A stretch of 9,483 nt of DNA from an archaeon (GTDB taxonomy: Archaea > Thermoproteota > Nitrososphaeria > Nitrososphaerales > UBA183): assembly GCA_021786335.1 (NCBI GenBank), contig JAJYNM010000034.1, positions 1-9,483 of the forward strand. The letters run 5' to 3'. Made by a program: the position numbers and the translations under genes. Below the pieces are notes generated by a model, which worked only from the letters and a program-made list of their open reading frames with translations, did no database searches and had not been told where the DNA came from. How positions within the stretch are numbered: position 1 is the first letter of the stretch; every line of letters starts with the position of its first letter. Below, one piece after another: positions 1 through 6,338 of the stretch.

Positions 1-116
1 TGTATGGCACAATTGAAGAAGTTCTCTTTGCGCAGGCCGCGCGTCTCCCTGGCGCTCATCAGGACGACGTGAGCCGCAGCTCCCTCGTCTGACCGGTTCC
101 CGTATGCGGCCCTCAT
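1..116 (-). CDS. Partial protein at left edge, unrecognised (N-terminal part)
   Basis: An open frame runs from ATG at 116 off the left edge (38 codons visible, starting MRAAYGNRSDEG). GTG codons at 125 and 122 in the same frame could also be the start, and a stop closes the frame at 142-144. About three quarters of third codon positions are G or C, with AGG arginine, GAG, GTC and TAC, like the solid genes here. A TATA-like box (ctatat, read on the minus strand) lies at 161-166, and a GAGG stretch precedes GTG 125. An overlapping plus-strand frame (3-92) uses exactly the same codon register, so the strand is not certain; codon use favours this one. I do not recognise the product. Confidence 0.4.
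   Translation of the reverse strand, partial: MRAAYGNRSDEGAAAHVVLMSARETRGLRKENFFNCAI
3..92 (+). CDS. Alternative partial ORF at left edge (C-terminal tail)
   Basis: A plus-strand frame is open from the window edge and stops at TGA 90-92, giving 29 codons ending in DDVSRSSLV. It reads like an ordinary protein tail. However, it lies in the exact antisense register of the minus-strand frame 1-116, and its third positions are less GC-rich (about 59%) than neighbouring genes. Only one of the two is likely to be a gene. This is the less favoured one. Confidence 0.25.
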   Translation, partial: YGTIEEVLFAQAARLPGAHQDDVSRSSLV

Positions 117-352
117 GATCACCACGCTCGACCTCGGGGCCCTCTAGGTCCTTCGCGCAGATATAGCCCGAGTCTCCACATTATCTAGAAGCGCCGACCC
201 ATATTAACAGTGATTGGCATCCCTATGTTTTGTTCGGTCTATGGGTGATTTGGAAGGCCGTTCGGAGTCGGGTGATAGTTCTCTAATCCGGTTCTGGTAA
301 TTCTGTCTGACATAGAGGGTGCTGTTAACTGGACTGACGCATCATAATTTGG
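117..352. other. AT-richer intergenic stretch with no convincing gene
   Basis: Apart from the putative promoter at 161-166, no supported feature is visible. Open frames are short (for example 239-313 on the minus strand, 24 codons) and have no promoter or recognisable sequence. Base composition resembles the low-GC genes to its right rather than the high-GC genes elsewhere. Confidence 0.4.
161..166 (-). promoter_or_regulatory. TATA-like box for the left-edge minus-strand ORF
   Basis: Reads ctatat on the minus strand. A transcript starting about 26 bases downstream would begin near 138, leaving a leader of about 12-20 bases to GTG 125 or ATG 116. The box is short and its support depends on the partial ORF being real. 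Confidence 0.25.
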
Positions 353-370
353 GGATTAGCGACCTAATCC
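353..370. repeat. Perfect inverted repeat, 7-base arms, just past a stop codon
   Basis: GGATTAG (353-359) and CTAATCC (364-370) are perfect complements around a 4-base CGAC loop. The repeat begins two bases beyond the TAG (373-375) of the minus-strand 238-codon gene, so that gene's transcript would end in a small hairpin. The bases after the hairpin on that strand are not a clear U run, so this is not a textbook terminator. It could be a 3' stabilising hairpin, an attenuated terminator or a protein-binding site. Confidence 0.5.
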
Positions 371-372
371 TG

Positions 373-1089
373 CTACTGCGCTGTGAACGGATCTAGCCAA
401 GAAGAAATCCTAGCTTTGACCTCTGGGGTGTAAATGAAGACGGTCAGTTCAAGTCCTTTGTCAACGCCGTCCATTCCATAGCCCCGAGGCTCATCCTTTA
501 TCACGCGGAGCGTTCGAATCACGGTATTCTTCGCATACCCACTTCCGAAAAGTATCATCGTGTGCGCGGGATTGGATTCAATCCTAGTGCAAACCATCGT
601 GGCGGTAGCCTTGGGATTGTCTGCCTCCTTGACGAATATGACCAAGTCCTCAACTTGGGCAAGGAAGTGTTCAAGCCATTTCCTCACCTCGGTTGGGTCT
701 CTGTAAATCTGGACTAGTCTATTCAGAAGCTCACTCGTGATTCCAGCCTGAGTGACTTGCGCGACATGAAGACCAGCAGTCCCAAATTTTCTTTTGATCT
801 TGCTCCTTAAGTCAAGAACCCTGTCTTGTTCCTCGGCAATCTCTTTCAATGCGATGCCCATCTGAATCTGCAGAGCATACGGGCCCTCAGGAATCCATTT
901 CACCAGTAATTCATATTCCGCTGAGTGGCGTTCCCGTTTGACCAAGTCAATGTTTCTCGGACTCTCGATAAAAGCGAGTTTCCGATTCAAGAATTGCTTG
1001 GCTAGACTCTTGACTTTCTCTTCAGTCCATTCTATTCCTGCCGCTGTCGCTCCATGAGCGGCCTCCCTTATGGGGTGGTCGCCGGACAA
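373..1089 (-). CDS. Unrecognised 238-residue protein of the low-GC cluster
   Basis: The frame begins at TTG 1089, two bases after the TAA of the upstream gene; no ATG occurs in frame until about residue 77, so the TTG start is the best choice. The product is soluble and charged. It has a helical stretch (about residues 60-105, including a KEIAEEQDRVLDLRSKIKRKF segment likely to form a coiled coil) and then a mixed alpha/beta C-terminal half with hydrophobic strands around LVIFVKEA, TMILFGSG and LELTVFIY. There is no signal peptide, membrane segment or catalytic motif I can name. GC is about half, below the roughly 60% of the genes to the right, which suggests transfer. It is probably co-translated with the 79-codon gene. 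I do not recognise the family. Confidence 0.75.
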   Translation of the reverse strand: MSGDHPIREAAHGATAAGIEWTEEKVKSLAKQFLNRKLAFIESPRNIDLVKRERHSAEYELLVKWIPEGPYALQIQMGIALKEIAEEQDRVLDLRSKIKRKFGTAGLHVAQVTQAGITSELLNRLVQIYRDPTEVRKWLEHFLAQVEDLVIFVKEADNPKATATMVCTRIESNPAHTMILFGSGYAKNTVIRTLRVIKDEPRGYGMDGVDKGLELTVFIYTPEVKARISSWLDPFTAQ

Positions 1090-1091
1090 TC

Positions 1092-1331
1092 TTAGACTTC
1101 GCCGTGTTCCTCGATGTAAGAAGCTATGCTCAGGGGATTATCATCTAGAACGATTGTGCTACCTGAGAACAGGGCCATGTTTTCGACCCGAACGGGCTGT
1201 TCGATGTATTCGTCTATGACGACTTTCCCCTCTCTCGTGACATAGCCTTCGTTATTCGCATCCAACCCGAGCAGTTTCAAGAGTAGGGTCTTCGCAGCCT
1301 GAGGCATGTCACTGATAGGCACCAGTTCCAA
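1092..1331 (-). CDS. Unrecognised 79-residue protein of the low-GC cluster
   Basis: A small acidic protein starting at TTG 1331 (MELVPISDMPQ). ATG at 1307 is an alternative that would remove eight residues. A GGGG stretch about 8 bases before the TTG could serve as a ribosome binding site. The TTG lies one codon after the TGA (1335-1337) that ends the upstream short ORF, and in the same frame, so the two ORFs read as one frame interrupted by a TGA. The protein begins with an amphipathic leucine-rich helix (AKTLLLKLLGLD) and then has alternating hydrophobic and charged residues typical of beta strands. No known domain is evident. Its TAA is followed after two bases by the TTG of the 238-codon gene, which points to coupled translation and a shared function. 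Confidence 0.65.
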   Translation of the reverse strand: MELVPISDMPQAAKTLLLKLLGLDANNEGYVTREGKVVIDEYIEQPVRVENMALFSGSTIVLDDNPLSIASYIEEHGEV

Positions 1332-1334
1332 CTT

Positions 1335-1451
1335 TCAGCCCCTACTCGCGACCATGACTGCCCGCGTATAAGCTCGTTTCCGAACCAGTAAAGCCGCAAG
1401 GTCAAGATTCGCTGTCGGAATCGTCAGCCCGAAGGACGGCGTGGCTCTCAT
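1335..1451 (-). CDS. Short ORF (38 codons) at the head of the low-GC cluster
   Basis: ATG 1451 opens a 38-codon frame (MRATPSFGLTIPT... ending MVASRG) that stops at TGA 1335-1337. ATG 1463 in the same frame would add four residues. ATG 1451 is preferred because it lies about 25-26 bases from the centre of a clear TATA box (1474-1479), the usual distance for a leaderless archaeal transcript. The frame continues after the TGA into the 79-codon ORF. It may be a small protein, a leader peptide setting expression of the two downstream genes, or the N-terminal part of a gene split by a stop mutation. No family is recognised. Confidence 0.4.
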   Translation of the reverse strand: MRATPSFGLTIPTANLDLAALLVRKRAYTRAVMVASRG

Positions 1452-1473
1452 CACCCTTACCATGTGCCTCGTC

Positions 1474-1479
1474 TTATAA
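1474..1479 (-). promoter_or_regulatory. TATA box of the low-GC three-gene cluster
   Basis: The sequence cttataag contains a good archaeal TATA core (ttataa). Its centre is about 25-26 bases upstream of ATG 1451 on the minus strand, so transcription would begin at or very near that codon. The core is nearly palindromic, so direction rests on the position of the genes. Confidence 0.55.
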
Positions 1480-1530
1480 GCGTCCCTATGCTAGTAATAC
1501 GTCTTATGGTGGAGAACCAAGGAGGATGTG

Positions 1531-2023
1531 TCATCCCCCGTGCGCAGGGAGGGGGAGCGCCCAGTCGAGCTTAAGAGCCTTTACGAGCCTCTCGTACCAC
1601 GAAGGGTCCCTCCCGCCGGAGTATCTCTCCTCCGGGCTGCACCCGATGGTCCTGACCCTCAACCCGTTGTTGTGCCAGTGGACGTAGGTGCGGACGCACT
1701 CGTCGATCGAACCCCTGTCGGTGCTCCTCCCCAGCCTGTGGATGAGGAACGAACGCCTTCAGCCCCTTCTGGAACGCGGACAGCTTCCCCAGCGTCTGGT
1801 GGTGGTGGACCGACGACCAGATGTGCTTCCATGTGATCCGGCTCTCGCAGTACCTCCTCATGGCGGAGTTCATCCTGCAGAACTGCCGCCCGTTGTCCGT
1901 GAGGAGGTTCTCGAAGACACCAGGGTGGAGACGCGTCATCCACTCCACGACCGCATCGCCGGTCGCGTCCGCGATCCGCCCGGCGTGTTTCAAGAAATCC
2001 TTGAGCATCGTCAGGAATAACTA
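1531..2023 (-). pseudogene. Truncated, frameshifted transposase (integrase core, DDE type)
   Basis: Read on the minus strand from about 2020, the frame gives ATGDAVVEWMTRLHP, then LLTDNGRQFCR, then HHHQTLGKLSAFQKGL, the typical second half of an rve-type transposase core. After KAF the frame is lost. The next frame continues the protein as LIHRLGRSTDRGSIDECV, then VHWHNNGLRVRTIG, then CSPEERY, then SWYERLVKALKLDW, and stops at TGA 1531-1533. The break coincides with a tandem gaacgaac at 1747-1754; removing one 4-base unit restores the frame. The N-terminal HTH region and the first catalytic aspartate are missing, and a stop lies in frame near 2024. The element is therefore dead and 5'-truncated. 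No matching terminal repeat was found at its right side. Confidence 0.85.
1747..1754. repeat. 4-base tandem duplication that breaks the transposase
   Basis: Two adjacent copies of gaac shift the minus-strand transposase frame by +4. Both flanking frames encode recognisable, collinear transposase sequence, so the duplication is the likely inactivating change. A sequencing or assembly error could give the same picture. Confidence 0.6.
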
Positions 2024-2063
2024 GGTTGTAAATGAATTCTTTTGATTATCCGCATCCGGGTGG

Positions 2064-3743
2064 TCAGAACAACGACGACAGCTCGAGGTACGACTTCACG
2101 AAAGACTTCATCATCTGCGCCGGGGTGCTCACCACGCAGTTCACCGTGAAGTACTCCTCGATGGCGCGGCTGTCGATGCCGAGCCCCATAAGGAAGGTCC
2201 CGGAGTTGGACACCGCCTTCACCGTCGAGACGAGCTCGTCCTCGATCCCGTTGTACCCGGTGGGGACCCCGTCCGACGCCACGACCAGCACCTTCGTGTC
2301 CACCGGCTGCTGCGAAAGGGCGCTCTGGGCCACCTTGATGGCGTCCGGGAGGAGGGTGACGTTCCTCTGCTGGATCCCCCCTATCCTGGCCTTGGTCTCC
2401 GAGGTGTACCCCTCGTCGAAGTCCTTGATGATCTGGATGGAGTTGTTGAACGAGAATATCCCCCACTGGCTCTGGACGGGGATGAGGTCCTTCACGACCT
2501 CCGCAAGGCAGGTGCTGATCCCCCTCACTTCGTGGGAGAACCCCGAAGTGCTCTTGCTGGCGTCAAGGAGGATCGCCCAGGCCTCGTTCTTGTGGATCGG
2601 CTCATCCCTGAGGAACACGTCAGAGCGCATCTCCCCGGAAGCGACAACCTGCATCGCGGCCTGGGTGTCTACCTGGCCGCTCTCGTGCCCCCCCGTCTCG
2701 TCGAGGACGTTCTTCACCTGTCGGAGCTGGTCGCGGATGTTGCGTATAGGCCCTGAGAGGGTCGACCTGATGCGCATGAAGTTGGCGTAGTCCCCGCTGG
2801 GGTACTCTATCCCGTCCAGCCTCGTGCCTGAAACGTACTTCTCGTACCTTTCCTTGATCTTCTGGAGCTTGGAATCGGACGCCTTCAGCGCGTTGTATAT
2901 GTCCCTGGCTTCCGAGTCGTCCTGGGGCGCCTGCTCCTCTCCCAGCCCGACCGCCGCGAGCGCGGAGGCCTCAAGGCCCTTCGGGTCCTCCGACTCCACC
3001 ACCTGCCCCTCGAAGATGTTCGACTCCCCATGGGACTCGGTGTGAGGGAACGAAGGCACCTCCCTGATACCGCTCCCCTTCGTGAGCCTGCCGTAGATCT
3101 CGTCCGCCGCCTCGAAAAGCTCCTTCGGGAACCCGGCGCTCGCCTTCACAGACGCGTCCACCGCGCCCCTGGCCAGGGTCGCGAGCCGCCTGACCTCCCT
3201 GTCCTCCTCCTCGTCCCCTCTGAGGCCGTGGTTCACCCCCCAGAGCTCGAGCAGCACCTTCGTGGCCATCCTCTCGGGGCCCACTATGTCGTCCGCGCTC
3301 TTGATCCTCATCCCCGAGATGAAGTTGGCGTAGGCGATGTCAGGCATTATCCCGGGCCACTCGTCCGCGGCCTTCTTCGTGACCCGGAAGTCCTCCAGCA
3401 GGGACACGATGTACGTAGCCGTCTTGAGGTCCTTGTCCTTCGCCCAGGCCGCGTACTGCTTGAAGTCGGAGTGCGCCGCGTGGAGGGCCCCGTGGTAGAG
3501 AGAAGCGCGGTACAGCCGCCAGAGGCTCGTCCAGGCGTGCTCGTCGGCGTCGAAGTAGAGCCCGTGGAGGTTGTAGAACCCCTTCTCGTCCATCCTGGGG
3601 ACGGGGAGCTTCAACACCATCCCCGCCTTGTCCGCGGTCAGGGCAGGGGACCGCAGGTCCTTCTGGAGTATCAGCCTGAACGTGTCGTAGTCCCTCTTGC
3701 CGACGCTGGTGACGAGGTTCCAGGAGTAGTCGAGCACGTTCAT
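2064..3743 (-). CDS. NorD/CbbO-like von Willebrand factor A domain protein
   Basis: This 559-residue protein is the probable partner of the AAA+ ATPase encoded just upstream; its ATG (3743) overlaps the ATPase stop as ATGA. The N-terminal half is helical and carries histidines in YHGALHAAH (about 83-91), recalling the histidine-rich helix of NorD-type proteins. A low-complexity acidic linker (about 235-285) and a charged helix (about 285-350) lead to a C-terminal VWA domain (about 386-559). The metal-site motif is intact: DASKS (394-398), a threonine at 463 (VTLLPDA) and a VVASDG strand (487-492). Proteins of this family work with MoxR/NorQ/CbbQ ATPases to activate or load metal into client enzymes in the cytoplasm. 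Here no client (nitric oxide reductase, RuBisCO or other) is adjacent, so the target is unknown. The dead transposase begins about 40 bases past its stop. Confidence 0.88.
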   Translation of the reverse strand: MNVLDYSWNLVTSVGKRDYDTFRLILQKDLRSPALTADKAGMVLKLPVPRMDEKGFYNLHGLYFDADEHAWTSLWRLYRASLYHGALHAAHSDFKQYAAWAKDKDLKTATYIVSLLEDFRVTKKAADEWPGIMPDIAYANFISGMRIKSADDIVGPERMATKVLLELWGVNHGLRGDEEEDREVRRLATLARGAVDASVKASAGFPKELFEAADEIYGRLTKGSGIREVPSFPHTESHGESNIFEGQVVESEDPKGLEASALAAVGLGEEQAPQDDSEARDIYNALKASDSKLQKIKERYEKYVSGTRLDGIEYPSGDYANFMRIRSTLSGPIRNIRDQLRQVKNVLDETGGHESGQVDTQAAMQVVASGEMRSDVFLRDEPIHKNEAWAILLDASKSTSGFSHEVRGISTCLAEVVKDLIPVQSQWGIFSFNNSIQIIKDFDEGYTSETKARIGGIQQRNVTLLPDAIKVAQSALSQQPVDTKVLVVASDGVPTGYNGIEDELVSTVKAVSNSGTFLMGLGIDSRAIEEYFTVNCVVSTPAQMMKSFVKSYLELSSLF

Positions 3744-6142
3744 GCCTGCTTCTCCGTCCCCGTCCCGAAGACCATCTGCACGACCCGGCGCACGGCCCCC
3801 TGCACCTCGGCGTCGTCAGAGGTGACCGAGATTATCGTCTCTTCCGCGGCCGCGTTCGGGGTCAGCCCGTCCGCCACGAGGGTCGCCCAGTTGACGATGT
3901 CCCCCACAGAGGGGGCATAGGGGAGGTCCCCGTTCTTGTACCGCTTCCTCATGTCCGCGGCCACCCTGACCATCCTCTCGGTGGTGGTGAGGGGGACGTT
4001 CGCCCTCTCCGCTATCATGGCCACCTCCCTCTTCGATATCTTCGGCCCGACGCTCAGGTAGTCGAAGTCGACCCAGACGCTCATCCTCCTCCTGAAGGCT
4101 GCGTTGAGGGGCTTCGTGCCTGCGAACTCCGCAGAGTAGGGGTTCATGCTGATTATGACGTAGCCCTGAGGGTGCCTCGGGATTATCTCGTTGTCCTTCT
4201 CCGTGAGCACCATGTGGCCTCTGGTGTCGAGGATAGGGTTGAGCCTGGTGGCTATGTCTTGCTTCATCATGTTGGCCTCGTCGAGATAGAGTATCCCCCC
4301 ATGCCTGCACCACGACACGATGAGGCCGTCGATCCAGTTCTCTTTGCCGAGGCCGACGAACCTGCCGAAGAGGTCGTAGACCGACGTCTGGAGGCCGCAG
4401 TTGATCTCCCACAGGGGGAGGCCGGCCATCTTTGCGACGAGGTACACGATGTGGGTGTTGTGAGTCGCCACCCCGCCGAACCCCGCAACGAACGTCTCGT
4501 TTCCTGGGACCTGGAAGTCGTAGACCCATCCGTCGTAGGGGACTTCTTCCACGGACCGGACGGAGTCCCAGAGCAGGTTCGTTTCTGCGAGCTCCCGGAG
4601 CTCCTCTGAGTTGAGGTCCTGGGCGACCTTGGCAAGCGTGCTCAACCCCACGTCCTTTCCGCACGGGTAAAGCGCTGAGACCGTCCGCCTGTGGAGCCTC
4701 TCGCCCCTCAGCTCGGCCGGGAGCCGGGAGTATGCGGCCTTCGCCGCTGCGATCATCTCGGGGGTCACTTTGACCTTCTCGACGCGGCCTCTCCAACCGC
4801 TCCTCTCCGGAGCCGGGGTGCTGAGCTCGATCCCAAGAGCCGATGCCCCGTCCCTCGCGATCACCACGGAGTGGGACCCTGTCCTCTTGATCCTGAGGGT
4901 GGGAAAGATGCCCAACTGCTCGCACAGGATCGTCAGGCCGTTGGCCAACTCCCTGCTCGACGTGCTCAGGACGGCCTCCGACCCCTCTTCTCCGCCGCCT
5001 CCGTCAAAGAAGCCTTTGAGGAATGCGACCTTGGATTCGTCCTCCATCAGATAGACAAAATCTGGGACCTTCTTGTAGCGCGCCTGCGACCCCTTCCCAG
5101 TCCCTGTCCTCTTGCTGACTGTGACGGTCGACAGGAACCCGACGAAGGCCTTGCTGAAGATACGAAGCTCGGCCAGCCCCCTCTGAGCTCCCACGGAGGT
5201 AGAAAGACCAAGCTTCTTGGCAACCCCCCTTGCCCTGTCGACCAGCTCGGCGTCCTTGTTGTAGATTGACGCGAAGCCCTTGCCTACGTACCCCTCCGCA
5301 ACGAAAAACCCGAGGAACCACGCGAACTCGGCGTCCAGCGAAACGGCCGCCCGCGCAGGAACCTGTACCGACTCGCCTCCTCCAAGGACCACTCCCCTTT
5401 CCGTGGCCTTGGCCCCGGGCAGGTAGTCTGCGATCATGAGCTGGGTCAAGAGCTCCAGCCCCATGGCGGGCAGATGCCGCACTATGGGTATCCGAGACCC
5501 TGCCCCTAGCTCGCTCGCCTTCACTTCTTCCCCTTCTACGATGAAGGAGTGCCCCGGGGTAGCCGTTATGGACCTGTTTCGCAGAGTGGTCACTCTGAGG
5601 ACGTGCCCCTTGTGCATCGACCTGGCCATGGCGAACGGCCTGGTCCAGGACATCGCATTCCTGGCCCTGTCCAACGAAAGGACCCTCACGTCCGCCTTCG
5701 TCAGGACTAGCGTCTCCCAGCCGTCCTCAGTCCTCCTGACCGGCATCTTCCTAGCAAGGCTCTCGAAGAGGGCGTCCATCGTGGTCAGCAAAGGCTTCCC
5801 GTCGACCAGCGCGAAAAGAGGTTCGCCCTCGCAGACGCTCTTCCCCGTGCCGCTTGGGCCGATGAGCGCGCACTGCTTGAAGTAGAAGAGGGCCCTCGTC
5901 ACCTTCTCCACGTAGCTCTCCCCCTCGTCCACGTACTCGGGGACGTTCGCGGGGACGATGCTCTTCAGCGAGTCGGGGTACGAGTAGCCCTGGCCCAGGT
6001 CGTACTTGACGGTGTTGTATCTCTCCTTCAGCGACTGGATGCCGGTCTTCGGCGCCACGGAGAGCTTCACGGTCAGCCTCGCGCCGGCGCCCTCGGCCTT
6101 TGCCACGAGTGCGTGCTCCTTGGAGTCCTCGCCAGAAATCAA
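3740..6142 (-). CDS. MoxR/NorQ/CbbQ-type AAA+ ATPase interrupted by an intein
   Basis: The 800-codon gene encodes an ATPase of 341 residues after splicing. The P-loop GPSGTGKS is at 95-102; the intein occupies 104-562; the ATPase resumes with THIVYLVAKMAG. Walker B is ILYLDEAN (617-624), with sensor 1 in VIISMNP (662-668) and an arginine-finger candidate in FRRRMS (683-688). The ATPase hexamers are expected to remodel client enzymes together with the VWA protein encoded directly downstream with an ATGA overlap. The start is TTG 6142: a stop lies three codons upstream in frame, and TTG is about 28 bases from the centre of a TATA box (6168-6173), which fits a leaderless message. Without splicing, nucleotide binding would be disrupted. 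Whether it is closer to NorQ, CbbQ or general MoxR cannot be settled by eye. Confidence 0.93.
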   Translation of the reverse strand: MISGEDSKEHALVAKAEGAGARLTVKLSVAPKTGIQSLKERYNTVKYDLGQGYSYPDSLKSIVPANVPEYVDEGESYVEKVTRALFYFKQCALIGPSGTGKSVCEGEPLFALVDGKPLLTTMDALFESLARKMPVRRTEDGWETLVLTKADVRVLSLDRARNAMSWTRPFAMARSMHKGHVLRVTTLRNRSITATPGHSFIVEGEEVKASELGAGSRIPIVRHLPAMGLELLTQLMIADYLPGAKATERGVVLGGGESVQVPARAAVSLDAEFAWFLGFFVAEGYVGKGFASIYNKDAELVDRARGVAKKLGLSTSVGAQRGLAELRIFSKAFVGFLSTVTVSKRTGTGKGSQARYKKVPDFVYLMEDESKVAFLKGFFDGGGGEEGSEAVLSTSSRELANGLTILCEQLGIFPTLRIKRTGSHSVVIARDGASALGIELSTPAPERSGWRGRVEKVKVTPEMIAAAKAAYSRLPAELRGERLHRRTVSALYPCGKDVGLSTLAKVAQDLNSEELRELAETNLLWDSVRSVEEVPYDGWVYDFQVPGNETFVAGFGGVATHNTHIVYLVAKMAGLPLWEINCGLQTSVYDLFGRFVGLGKENWIDGLIVSWCRHGGILYLDEANMMKQDIATRLNPILDTRGHMVLTEKDNEIIPRHPQGYVIISMNPYSAEFAGTKPLNAAFRRRMSVWVDFDYLSVGPKISKREVAMIAERANVPLTTTERMVRVAADMRKRYKNGDLPYAPSVGDIVNWATLVADGLTPNAAAEETIISVTSDDAEVQGAVRRVVQMVFGTGTEKQA
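4457..5833 (-). mobile_element. Intein with LAGLIDADG homing endonuclease in the P-loop
   Basis: This in-frame insert of 459 codons begins at Cys104 (CEGEPLF) and ends ATHN at 562, followed by Thr as the first C-extein residue. Splicing block A is at the N-terminus; block B is TPGHSF (195-200), with the expected T-x-x-H; block F is about YDGWVYDFQV (536-545); block G is the terminal His-Asn. Between them sits a two-motif homing endonuclease: FLGFFVAEG (276-284, acidic residue E283) and FLKGFFDGG (374-382, D380). Both acidic residues are kept, so the endonuclease may be active. The insertion lies one residue after the GKS of the P-loop, a conserved site of the kind inteins favour. GC and codons are only slightly below the host gene, so the insertion does not look very recent. 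Confidence 0.95.
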
Positions 6143-6167
6143 ACGCTCTCATCTTGCTGCTGAAGCG

Positions 6168-6173
6168 TATAAA
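6168..6173 (-). promoter_or_regulatory. TATA box of the ATPase-VWA operon
   Basis: Minus-strand tttata (in cctttatacgc) is centred about 28 bases before TTG 6142. This supports both the unusual start codon and an almost leaderless transcript. Confidence 0.6.
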
Positions 6174-6178
6174 GGATA

Positions 6179-6195
6179 ATGGATTCCTAATCCAT
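6179..6195. repeat. Perfect inverted repeat next to the ATPase promoter (candidate operator)
   Basis: ATGGATT-CCT-AATCCAT has 7-base perfect arms around 3 bases. It lies five bases upstream of the ATPase TATA box, where the BRE element should be. A protein bound here would compete with or help TFB. The left ten bases (ATGGATTCCT) recur at 6265-6274, upstream of the divergent gene's TATA box. No regulator is identified; the nearby winged-helix protein is a possibility only. Confidence 0.5.
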
Positions 6196-6264
6196 GAAAG
6201 CCTGCGACCATCCTGGCCGCGGGTCCACCAATCGGCGTCCGGCCCTCCGCTTCCAGGCTACGAT

Positions 6265-6274
6265 ATGGATTCCT
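6265..6274. repeat. Second copy of ATGGATTCCT (half of the inverted repeat)
   Basis: Identical in all ten bases and orientation to 6179-6188. It lies about 25 bases upstream of the plus-strand TATA-like box at 6299-6305. The right half of the palindrome is absent. The same ten-mer, inverted, also occurs inside the coding sequence at 889-898, so chance cannot be excluded. Confidence 0.35.
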
Positions 6275-6298
6275 GCTCTATACCTAGTTTTCGTATAC

Positions 6299-6305
6299 CT
6301 TTATT
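6299..6305 (+). promoter_or_regulatory. TATA-like box of the first SecB-like gene
   Basis: The sequence ctttatt is centred about 36 bases before TTG 6339, which predicts a leader of about ten bases. That leader contains GGAAAG (6331-6336), only 2 bases before the start, so a role as ribosome binding site is doubtful. Confidence 0.4.
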
Positions 6306-6338
6306 TGGCATTACAAGCTCGTTGAAGGCAGGAAAGAT

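Noticed and set aside
239..313. Minus-strand 24-codon ORF in the left intergenic stretch
   Set aside because: It is too short, without promoter, ribosome binding site or recognisable sequence.
1470..1507. Direct repeat CGTCTTAT (1470-1477 and 1500-1507) as a transposition target duplication
   Set aside because: Both copies lie on the same side of the transposase remnant, so they cannot flank the insertion; one contains the TATA box.
1528..2024. Plus-strand open frames across the transposase region (1528-1836, 1688-2020, 1821-2024)
   Set aside because: They are proline/arginine-rich antisense readings of the minus-strand transposase remnant, which has clear homology.
3030..3920. Long plus-strand frame of 296 codons
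   Set aside because: It lies antisense to the VWA and ATPase genes and is rich in valine, arginine and proline without motifs, as expected for a GC-rich shadow frame.
3816..4925. Minus-strand frame of 369 codons inside the ATPase gene
   Set aside because: It is an overlapping frame rich in arginine and glycine; the ATPase and intein frame carries all recognisable motifs.
5751..6152. Minus-strand frame starting at ATG 6152 as the true start of the ATPase
   Set aside because: It is out of frame with the P-loop; the TATA spacing fits TTG 6142 equally well and TTG gives the real protein.
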